A stretch of 11,619 bases of DNA from VBDM01 sp035637655 (lineage in GTDB: Bacteria; Pseudomonadota; Gammaproteobacteria; Burkholderiales; SG8-39): NCBI GenBank assembly GCA_035637655.1, contig DASPWT010000217.1, forward strand, positions 1 to 11,619, in the 5' to 3' direction. Of the stretch, positions 1-5,453 are shown piece after piece (positions within the stretch are counted from its first letter, which is position 1; the number at the start of each line of letters is the position of its first letter). The notes under the pieces were generated by a model. It searched no databases. It was given only the letters and a program-made list of their open reading frames with translations, and was not told the DNA's origin. Both the position numbers and the translations under genes were made by a program.

Positions 1-71
1 GCGGCGTCCAGCGCAATGCCGACAAAGACAATTGCGACCGCGAGCATGACGATGCCAACGAGAATGTCCAT
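1..71 (-). CDS. Small membrane protein, N-terminal fragment (cut by window start)
   Basis: Only the first 23 codons are in the window, reading off the left edge. The translation begins MDILVGIVMLAVAIVFVGIA, a nearly unbroken hydrophobic stretch, so the N-terminus is a transmembrane helix or an uncleaved signal anchor. The ATG lies two bases after the stop of the 74-301 gene on the same strand, so the two are almost certainly co-transcribed and translationally coupled. I do not recognise a family from so short a piece. Function is unknown beyond membrane location. Confidence 0.6.
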   Translation of the reverse strand, partial: MDILVGIVMLAVAIVFVGIALDA

Positions 72-73
72 GG

Positions 74-301
74 CTATAGTTTCCCGATTTGATCGATACG
101 GTGCTCGATATGTCGATGGACTATCACGATGCCGGTCGTCACCAAAGCCACGGTGATGACGGCAAGCGCGACCAAGACAGGGCGCGTGCCATCAGCTGCC
201 GAAGCGAGCCAGCCGACCAAGCTGATGTCTGTCACGACCATGACTCCCTGCCACAACTTGAGGTAGGCGACCTGTTCCTTAAGCCGATCGAGTTCAGGCA
301 C
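74..301 (-). CDS. Small two-helix membrane protein, unknown function
   Basis: A 75-residue protein with a GTG start preceded by a clear Shine-Dalgarno (GGAGAG, about 3 bases upstream). Residues 1-14 (PELDRLKEQVAYLK) are charged and amphipathic, suggesting a short cytoplasmic or coiled-coil helix. Two hydrophobic segments follow, about residues 15-36 and 41-62, and the protein ends in a basic, His-rich tail (HRHIEHRIDQIGKL). This suggests an inner-membrane hairpin. It sits between a lipoprotein gene 26 bases upstream and a further membrane-protein gene two bases downstream, so the three probably form one transcript. No enzymatic motif is visible and I cannot name a family. The position beside a broken integron-type integrase suggests acquired accessory DNA, but that is inference. 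Confidence 0.65.
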   Translation of the reverse strand: MPELDRLKEQVAYLKLWQGVMVVTDISLVGWLASAADGTRPVLVALAVITVALVTTGIVIVHRHIEHRIDQIGKL

Positions 302-327
302 GGCTCTCCAAGATTAGAGCAACGATG

Positions 328-507
328 TCAGGATACATCAACGTCGCCATAGACATTGAAGTTTCCATCTATTTCTGCGCATGTATCTTTGGCTACGAGT
401 CCTGGGTTTTCCCAATCGGTTGGGAAGGGGCGATGTTTGATATAAACACAGGCGGTCAACATCAGCGTTCCTAACAACAATATGAGGACGTAATGAATTT
501 TCTTCAC
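328..507 (-). CDS. Small lipoprotein, unknown function
   Basis: A 59-residue predicted lipoprotein: basic N-terminus (VKKIHYV), hydrophobic core, and lipobox LTAC with the lipidated Cys at about residue 20, leaving a mature part of about 40 residues (CVYIKHRPFP...). I chose the GTG at 505-507 because GGGGGAA lies about 5 bases upstream and it puts the Lys-Lys pair at the N-terminus of the signal peptide, as lipoproteins require. An in-frame ATG at 544-546 would add 13 polar residues (MNQNEQPLSRGNV) before the signal and is less likely. It is followed at 301 by a membrane protein gene on the same strand. Base composition is clearly less GC-rich than the metabolic genes to the right. It reads away from the integrase remnant. 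No homologue family is recognised. Confidence 0.65.
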   Translation of the reverse strand: MKKIHYVLILLLGTLMLTACVYIKHRPFPTDWENPGLVAKDTCAEIDGNFNVYGDVDVS

Positions 508-557
508 GACGTTCCCCCGAGAGAGCGGCTGCTCATTTTGATTCATAACGTGAATTG

Positions 558-576
558 GTTGACAAAATAGTTGACA
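558..576. repeat. Direct repeat GTTGACA x2, 12-bp period
   Basis: GTTGACA occurs at 558-564 and again at 570-576, separated by AAATA. Both copies contain a perfect TTGACA, but no matching -10 box lies 16-18 bases downstream of either on the plus strand. The repeat lies between the start of the small lipoprotein gene and the integrase remnant, where an integron would carry attI and its integrase-binding repeats. It does not match the strict integron core GTTRRRY. It could equally be a regulator site or chance. Confidence 0.4.
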
Positions 577-593
577 CTTCGGGCGGTTTGCAA
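564..593 (-). promoter_or_regulatory. Weak candidate promoter for the leftward small-gene operon
   Basis: On the minus strand TTGCAA (593 to 588) and TATTTT (569 to 564) are separated by 18 bases and point toward the lipoprotein start at 507. Each box matches sigma-70 consensus at four of six positions. In an integron the cassette promoter Pc sits in this location. The match is weak and is not stronger evidence than position. Confidence 0.25.
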
Positions 594-685
594 GGGGCCA
601 TTCTGCTCCCGTTGCCTGTCATCCTTCAACCCGATCAATCCGTTACGCTCCCGAGGGGCTTGATACTGCCCTGACAGAGGGGACC

Positions 686-1221
686 ATGGACGATGATACG
701 CCAGCGGGCCGGCCGACCGCGCGCCCGCGCTTGCTGGATCGGGTGCGCGACGCGATAGCGCGCCGTCACTATAGCCGCCGCACGGAGGAAACCCATGTGC
801 ACTGGATCAAGCGTTTCATCCGCTTCCACGGCACGCGCCACCCGCGCGATTTGGACGAGACGGAGGTGACGGCATTCCTCAATCATCTCGCGCGCGATCG
901 GGATGTCGCCGCCTCGACTCAGAACCAGGCGCTCTCCGCGCTGCTCTTTCTGTACAAGGAGGCGCTCAACCAGCCGCTGGCGTGGCTCGACGGCCTGGAG
1001 CGCGCCAAACGTCCGGCGCGGCTGCCGACGGTACTTTCGGTGGCCGAGGTACCCACCTGCTTCACTCGGGCTCCGACATCCGTACGGTGCGGGAGCTGCC
1101 CGGCCACTCGGACGTGTCGACGACCATGATCTACACGCACGTGATGAACAAGGGCGCGCGCGGAGTGAAGAGCCCGCTCGACCGCCGTGAGCAGCGGCGC
1201 GCGGCGTACAGCGTGCGCTGA
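686..1221 (+). pseudogene. intI: Integron-type tyrosine integrase, internally deleted and frameshifted
   Basis: Codons 1-122 from the ATG at 686 (GAGGGG just upstream) read as the N-terminal core-binding domain of an IntI/XerC-type integrase, with family blocks RRHYSRRTEETHVHW, FIRFHG and ALLFLYKEAL, ending at LPTVLSVAEV. From about 1050 the homology jumps to another frame and to the far C-terminus: THLLHSGSDIRTVREL, GHSDVSTTMIYTHV and SPLDRREQ, stopping at 1219-1221. By comparison with IntI1 about 150-170 residues are missing, including the first catalytic Arg, the conserved Lys and the HxxR motif. The late catalytic His (in GHSDV) and the Tyr nucleophile (in IYTHV) survive only in the second frame. 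The usual Leu before that Gly-His is Pro here. Neither half can be active alone. STTMIYTHV...SPLD is the ending characteristic of integron integrases and separates it from XerC/D. Confidence 0.85.
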
Positions 1222-1246
1222 CGGTGGAGGGTTCTGCCGGGTGGCG

Positions 1247-1270
1247 TTCGCAGCCCGATCGGCTGGCGAA
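1247..1270. terminator. Hairpin between convergent gene ends
   Basis: TTCGC (1247-1251) pairs with GCGAA (1266-1270), and GCC (1253-1255) with GGC (1261-1263), giving an interrupted 8-bp stem with loop CGATC. It lies in the 54-bp gap between the end of the integrase remnant on the plus strand and the end of the SDR gene on the minus strand, where a bidirectional terminator would be useful. There is no U-run on either side, so it is at best a weak terminator. Confidence 0.3.
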
Positions 1271-1275
1271 GCGTC

Positions 1276-2154
1276 CTAGGTCGAACGCTGCTGCTTGTCC
1301 TTCTCGTTCTGCGCCTTGATCGCCGCGCGCGCCTTTTCCCAGTCGGCGTCGCTCCAGGCGAAGAGCTCGTTGAACGAGCCGCCGTTGACGAGGCAGGCGC
1401 CGCCGTCGACTGCGATGGTCTGGCCGGTGAGGAACTCGCAGCCGTCGGCCATGAGGAAGGCGGCGAGGTTCTGCAGTTCGGGCATCTGCCCCGAGCGCCG
1501 CATCGGGTTGACCGCCGCGGCGTCTCTGCCCGGGTCGCGGCCGGGCGCGAGGCGCTTGCCGGCGCCTTCGGTCGGGAAGATTCCCGGGGCGATGGCGTTG
1601 AGGCGGATCCCGTAGCGTCCCCATTCCACCGCGAGCGACTGTGTCATGACGTGCACGCCTGCCTTCGACATCGCTGAAGGCACGACGAAGGGCGAGCCCG
1701 TCCACACCCAGGTGACGACGATCGAGATGACCGAGCCCTTGTTCCCGCCCGCGATCCAGCGCTTGCCGACCGCGTGCGTGACGTAGAAGGTGCCGTGGAA
1801 AACGGTATTGGCGATGGCGTCGAAGCCGCGCGGGGAGAGGTCCTCGGTGCGCGAGATGAAATTGCCGGCGGCGTTGTTGACGAGGCCGGTGAGCGGCCCG
1901 CCTTCGTCCCAGATCGCCTGCACCATCGCGTCCACGCTTCCCGCGTCGCGGATGTCCACGGTGTGGCATCTGACCGAGCCGCCGTGCTTCGCGGTGAGCT
2001 CGGCGGCGGTTTTTTCGAGCGGCTCCCTGCGCCGCCCGCAGATGGTGAGGTCGGCGCCGAGCTCGAGGTACTTCGCCGCCATCTCGCGGCCGAGGCCCGT
2101 GCCGCCGCCCGTGACGAGGATGCGCTTGCCCTTGAGGAGGTCTTTCCGGAACAC
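1276..2154 (-). CDS. SDR oxidoreductase, 2,4-dienoyl-CoA reductase-like
   Basis: A 292-residue classical-fold short-chain dehydrogenase. Visible marks: dinucleotide-binding TGGGTGLG (residues 15-22), GRR at 40-42 placed to read the cofactor's 2'-phosphate (suggesting NADPH), DIRD (67-70), NNAAGNF (93-99), the catalytic-helix region SAMSK (160-164), PG (190-191) followed by PTEG, and the C-terminal TGQTIAVDGG. The usual Tyr of YxxxK is Ser160 while Lys164 is kept. Loss of that Tyr together with NNAAGNF and PTEG is typical of 2,4-dienoyl-CoA reductases of the DECR type, which reduce unsaturated acyl-CoAs with NADPH. Start is GTG, three bases after the stop of the upstream oxidoreductase, with no good Shine-Dalgarno, so translational coupling is likely. 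Last gene of the 4300-1276 operon. The exact substrate is unknown. Subfamily assignment is moderately sure. Confidence 0.85.
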   Translation of the reverse strand: MFRKDLLKGKRILVTGGGTGLGREMAAKYLELGADLTICGRRREPLEKTAAELTAKHGGSVRCHTVDIRDAGSVDAMVQAIWDEGGPLTGLVNNAAGNFISRTEDLSPRGFDAIANTVFHGTFYVTHAVGKRWIAGGNKGSVISIVVTWVWTGSPFVVPSAMSKAGVHVMTQSLAVEWGRYGIRLNAIAPGIFPTEGAGKRLAPGRDPGRDAAAVNPMRRSGQMPELQNLAAFLMADGCEFLTGQTIAVDGGACLVNGGSFNELFAWSDADWEKARAAIKAQNEKDKQQRST

Positions 2155-2157
2155 GGG

Positions 2158-3153
2158 CTAAACGGTCAGCACGATCTTGCCGATGTGGGCGCTCGACTCC
2201 ATCAGCTCGTGCGCCTTCGCCGCTTCGGCGAGGGGGAAGGTCTTGTGGATGACCGCCTTGATCTTGCCGGCTTCGATGAGCGGCCAGATTTTCTCGCGCA
2301 AGTTCCTGGCGATGGCGCCCTTGAACTCGACCGAGCGCGGGCGCAGCGCGGAGCCCGTCACCGTTAGGCGCCGGCGCAGGATGTCGCTCAAGTAGAGCGT
2401 CGCCTTGCTGCCGCCGAGGAAGGCGATGATGACGATGCGGCCGTCGTCGGCGAGGCATTTCAGCTCGCGGTCGATGTAGTCGCCTCCGACCATATCGAGG
2501 ATCACATCGACGCCACGGCCAGCCGTAGCTTCCTTCACCGCGGCGGCGAAATCCTCGGTCTTGTAGTTGATGGCGCGGTCGGCGCCGAGCTTCACGCAGG
2601 CCCCGCATTTTTCCGCGCTGCCTGCCGTTGCAAACACCTCGTGGCCGAAGGCTTTCACGATCTGGATCGCCGCGACGCCGATGCCGGAAGATCCTCCCTG
2701 CACGAGGAAGGATTCGCCGGGCTTGATCCCGGCGCGATCGAAGACGTTGCTCCACACGGTGAAGAAGGTCTCAGGCAAAGACGCGGCTTCGACGGGCGTC
2801 ATGCCCCTCGGAATCGGCAGGCATTGCGGAGCCGGCGCCGTGCAGTACTCGGCGTAGCCGCCGCCCTGCACGAGCGCGGTGGCCGTGTCGCCGAGGCGCC
2901 AGCCCTTCACGCCTTCGCCGAGGGCGGCGATGCTGCCGGCGAGCTCCAGGCCCGGAATGTCGGAGGCGCCCGGGGGCACCGGATAGTTGCCGGCGCGTTG
3001 CATGGTGTCGGGGCGGTTGACGCCGGCGGCTGCGACGCGGATCAATACTTCGCCGGGCTTCGGCTGCGGGACCGGGCGCGTGCCGATCTTGAGCACCTCC
3101 GGTCCTCCCGGCTGGGTGATCTCGACCGCGCGCATGGTTTTTGGAATTGTCAT
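2158..3153 (-). CDS. Zinc-free MDR, NAD(P)H:quinone oxidoreductase family
   Basis: A 331-residue medium-chain dehydrogenase/reductase of the quinone oxidoreductase (Qor/PIG3-like) group. N-terminal GroES-like domain: MRAVEI, GPEVL, GEVLIRVAAAGVNRPD (35-49), IPGLELAG (66-73). Rossmann domain: LPETFFTVW (126-134) and nucleotide-binding VQGGSSGIGVAAIQ (151-164), then KLGADRAINY. No structural-zinc Cys cluster or catalytic zinc ligands are seen, as expected for this branch. Members reduce quinones or alpha,beta-unsaturated carbonyls with NADPH. The ATG at 3151-3153 is chosen because GGGCGG lies just upstream and the protein then starts at the conserved MTIPKTMRAVEI. A TTG 18 bases upstream is unlikely. 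It lies 40 bases after the MetE-like gene and 3 bases before the SDR gene, so all three are one operon. Its partner SDR suggests a shared unsaturated substrate. Confidence 0.88.
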   Translation of the reverse strand: MTIPKTMRAVEITQPGGPEVLKIGTRPVPQPKPGEVLIRVAAAGVNRPDTMQRAGNYPVPPGASDIPGLELAGSIAALGEGVKGWRLGDTATALVQGGGYAEYCTAPAPQCLPIPRGMTPVEAASLPETFFTVWSNVFDRAGIKPGESFLVQGGSSGIGVAAIQIVKAFGHEVFATAGSAEKCGACVKLGADRAINYKTEDFAAAVKEATAGRGVDVILDMVGGDYIDRELKCLADDGRIVIIAFLGGSKATLYLSDILRRRLTVTGSALRPRSVEFKGAIARNLREKIWPLIEAGKIKAVIHKTFPLAEAAKAHELMESSAHIGKIVLTV

Positions 3154-3193
3154 TTCCGCCCTTGAAAGCAAGCGCGATTATCGCATTTCAAAG

Positions 3194-4300
3194 CTACCCC
3201 CAGACGCTCTTGGCGACCTCCAGCACCAACCCGAGCTTGCGCCACTGATCGTCGGCGGTGAGCTTGTTGCCGTGGTGGGTGCTGGAAAATCCGCACTGCG
3301 GCGAGAGGCACAGGTTCTCCAGCGGCACGAATTTCGCCGCGGCGTCGATGCGGCGTTTCAGGTCGTCCTTCTTCTCTAGCTCCGGGACCTTCGAGCTGAC
3401 CAGGCCCAGCACGACGGTTTTCCCCTTCGGGACGAAGCGCAAGGGTTCGAAGCCTCCGGCGCGGTCGGTGTCGTACTCGAGGAAAAAGGCATCGACATCG
3501 AGCCGGGAGAACACGGTTTCCGCGACGTAGTCGTAGCTGCCGCTCGCGAGCCAGGTGCTCTTGAAATTGCCGCGGCAGGTGTGGATCGCGACCGTCATGT
3601 CATCGGGCACGTCGCGGATCGCGGCGTTCACCGCGTCGGCGTACATCGCGTTGTCCTTTTTCGGATCGTCGCCCAGCTTCCTGAAATTCTCCTGGACCTT
3701 CGGGTCGCCCATCATGGCGATGGTGGTGTCGTCGATCTGCAGGTAGCGGCAGCCGGCCCTGTAAAGATCGGCGATTTCCTCGCGGTAGGCCCTGGTCAGG
3801 TCGGCCCAGAACTCGTCCAGGTCCGGATAGGTATTCCTGAGCGAGGCCCGGTCGCCGCGCGCGTGCAGCATCGCGGGCGAGGGCATGGTGAACTTGGGCG
3901 TGCGCCGGGTGAGCGACTTGAGGAATTCGAAGTGATCGAGCATGGAGGGCTTCCTGCGCCGGATCCTGCTCGTCACCATCATGAAGGGCGGCTGCTCCTC
4001 GGTATTCTTGAACTTCGCCTCGCCGTAGGCGTCGCCCGCGGCAAGCTCCACACCGTCGAAGCCGTGGATGAAATCGATGTGCCACCAGTCGCGGCGGAAC
4101 TCGCCGTCGGTGACCGCCTGGATGCCGACCGATTCCTGCTTGGCCACGGCTTCGCGGATGTGCTTGTCCTGCACGGCGCGCAGCTGCTCAGGCGTGATCT
4201 CGCCGCGCTTCGCCTTGGCGCGCGCCTCGTGCAGCTCGGCGGGGCGCAACAGGCTGCCGACGTGGTCGGCGCGAAAGGGGGGCGTTTTTCGTTGTGTCAT
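3194..4300 (-). CDS. Core-MetE-like zinc methyl/alkyltransferase (copy A)
   Basis: A 368-residue protein equivalent to the C-terminal catalytic half of cobalamin-independent methionine synthase. Full MetE is about 750 residues, and the N-terminal folate-side domain is absent. The N-terminus FRADHVGSLLRP is typical of the YxjG/YxjH-type group. Zinc ligands appear complete: His240 and Cys242 (HTC), Glu275 (LEYD) and Cys336 (SPQCG). TDGE (64-67) and QIDD (188-191) are also conserved. Family members activate a thiol on zinc and transfer a methyl or alkyl group. Known roles include folate-independent methionine synthases and epoxyalkane:coenzyme M transferase. Start ATG 4298-4300 has GGGAG upstream. 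First gene of a leftward operon with two NAD(P)H oxidoreductases, which favours a catabolic rather than a housekeeping methionine role. Thiol partner and methyl donor unknown. Confidence 0.88.
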   Translation of the reverse strand: MTQRKTPPFRADHVGSLLRPAELHEARAKAKRGEITPEQLRAVQDKHIREAVAKQESVGIQAVTDGEFRRDWWHIDFIHGFDGVELAAGDAYGEAKFKNTEEQPPFMMVTSRIRRRKPSMLDHFEFLKSLTRRTPKFTMPSPAMLHARGDRASLRNTYPDLDEFWADLTRAYREEIADLYRAGCRYLQIDDTTIAMMGDPKVQENFRKLGDDPKKDNAMYADAVNAAIRDVPDDMTVAIHTCRGNFKSTWLASGSYDYVAETVFSRLDVDAFFLEYDTDRAGGFEPLRFVPKGKTVVLGLVSSKVPELEKKDDLKRRIDAAAKFVPLENLCLSPQCGFSSTHHGNKLTADDQWRKLGLVLEVAKSVWG

Positions 4301-4339
4301 GGGAGACTCCCGACGGCTGCTGCAGGGCTGGGGAAAGGA

Positions 4340-4368
4340 ATTTGAGGCGAAGCGCCGCGCGCTGTCAA
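4340..4368 (-). promoter_or_regulatory. Sigma-70-type promoter of the MetE-like/MDR/SDR operon
   Basis: On the minus strand a perfect TTGACA (4368 to 4363) is followed after exactly 17 bases by TCAAAT (4345 to 4340), matching four of six -10 positions. The predicted start of transcription lies near 4333, giving a leader of about 33 bases before the ATG at 4300 with its GGGAG ribosome site. It is in the divergent gap between two operons. No operator palindrome was recognised. Confidence 0.55.
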
Positions 4369-4440
4369 CCTTTTTCCAGCGCAACGCGAAGTGGGGCGAG
4401 AGTGGGACGCGCGCCGGGCCGGGCCCGGCTGCAATCACGC

Positions 4441-4446
4441 TACAAT
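4441..4446 (+). promoter_or_regulatory. Candidate -10 box just upstream of the Bug receptor gene
   Basis: TACAAT (five of six matches to TATAAT) ends seven bases before the ATG at 4454. A transcript starting the usual distance downstream would begin at or next to the ATG, i.e. be leaderless, which fits the absence of a Shine-Dalgarno there. No recognisable -35 box lies 17 bases upstream, so this is tentative. Confidence 0.35.
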
Positions 4447-4453
4447 ACCCGCG

Positions 4454-5422
4454 ATGCACGGCGTCATTTTCCGAATCGGCCTCGCGGCGTGCGCCGTGCT
4501 TCAGGCGTCCGGCGCGCTCGCGCAGGCCTACCCGTCCCAGCCCATCAAGCTCATCGTTCCCTTCACCCCCGGCACCGGCATGGACATCATCGCCCGCACC
4601 GTGGGGCCGAAGCTCTCCGAGCGCCTGGGACAGCCCGTCGTCATCGAGAACAAGCCCGGGGCGAGCGGGAACATCGGCGCCGAGATGGTCGCGCGCTCCG
4701 CGCCGGACGGGCACACGGTGATGATCACGGCGAACACCATGCTGATCGCGGCGAGCCTCTACCGCAACGTTCCCTACGACCCGCTCAGCGATTTCTCTCC
4801 CATCTCGCTCGCCGCCTGGGGAACGCTGCTGCTCACGGCCAGTCCCAAGGCGAACATCAGTTCGGTAGCCGATCTGATCGCGCAGGCGAAGGCGAGCCCG
4901 GGCAAGCTCACGTACGCCTCTCCGGGCGTGGGCACGCCGCATCACATGTCGATGGAGCTGTTCGAGGACCTGACCGGAACGAAGCTGCTGCACGTGCCTT
5001 ACAAGGGCAGCGCCGGCGCGCTCACCGATCTTCTCTCCGGGGAGGTCAACGTCGGGTTCGTGCCGATTCACGTCGCCATGCCACACGTCAAGGCCGGCAG
5101 GCTCAAGCCGCTCGCGGTGGGCAGCGCGAAACGTCACCCGAACGCGCCGGATGTTCCCAGCCTGCAGGAGTTGGGGGTAAAGGGCGCGGAGGTTGACATG
5201 TGGTACGCGTTCATGGCGCCCAAGGGCACGCCCGCCGCGGTCGTCTCGAAGCTCGACTCCGAGCTGCGCGCCATTCTTTCGCTCCCGGAAATCAAGTCCG
5301 GTTTCGACAAGCAGGGCATGGAGGCGGCCTCGTCCTCGCCCGAAGAGTTGAATGCGCTGATGCGGCGCGATTACGCGCGCTGGGCGGCGGTCATCAAGAA
5401 GAACAACATCACCGCCGAGTAG
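4454..5422 (+). CDS. Bug-family periplasmic substrate-binding protein (TTT receptor), copy 1
   Basis: A 322-residue Bug (TctC-type) extracytoplasmic receptor. Cleavable signal peptide MHGVIFRIGLAACAVLQASG, probably cut after ALA near residue 23. The mature protein starts with the family signature YPSQPIKLIVPFTPGTGMD, then GQPVVIENKPGASGNIGAE, VARSAPDGHTVMI, YDPLSDFSPIS and HVPYKGSAGALTDLL. These build the two-lobed fold that binds carboxylated ligands through water-bridged loops. It would deliver substrate to a TctAB-type membrane complex, but none is encoded here. An in-frame GTG at 4391 would put 21 extra residues before the signal and is rejected. No Shine-Dalgarno is seen at 4454. It is followed 31 bases later by a MetE-like gene on the same strand, so receptor and enzyme are probably co-expressed. 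Ligand unknown. Confidence 0.92.
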   Translation: MHGVIFRIGLAACAVLQASGALAQAYPSQPIKLIVPFTPGTGMDIIARTVGPKLSERLGQPVVIENKPGASGNIGAEMVARSAPDGHTVMITANTMLIAASLYRNVPYDPLSDFSPISLAAWGTLLLTASPKANISSVADLIAQAKASPGKLTYASPGVGTPHHMSMELFEDLTGTKLLHVPYKGSAGALTDLLSGEVNVGFVPIHVAMPHVKAGRLKPLAVGSAKRHPNAPDVPSLQELGVKGAEVDMWYAFMAPKGTPAAVVSKLDSELRAILSLPEIKSGFDKQGMEAASSSPEELNALMRRDYARWAAVIKKNNITAE

Positions 5423-5453
5423 TCCGGCGGTTCGAGTCCACAAGGGAGCGAGG

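Noticed and set aside
300..330. attC site between the small genes
   Set aside because: The gap is only 26 bp, no RYYYAAC/GTTRRRY pair or imperfect palindrome was found, and the nearest core-like sequence (GTTAGGA near 470) lies inside the lipoprotein coding region.
89..352. 87-residue plus-strand ORF
   Set aside because: His/Asp/Gln-rich shadow of the small membrane-protein gene on the other strand.
635..2755. 706-codon open frame on the minus strand across the integrase remnant, SDR and MDR genes
   Set aside because: The translation is Arg/Pro/His-rich without motifs and lies out of frame over two convincing enzymes. It is an artefact of high GC at third positions.
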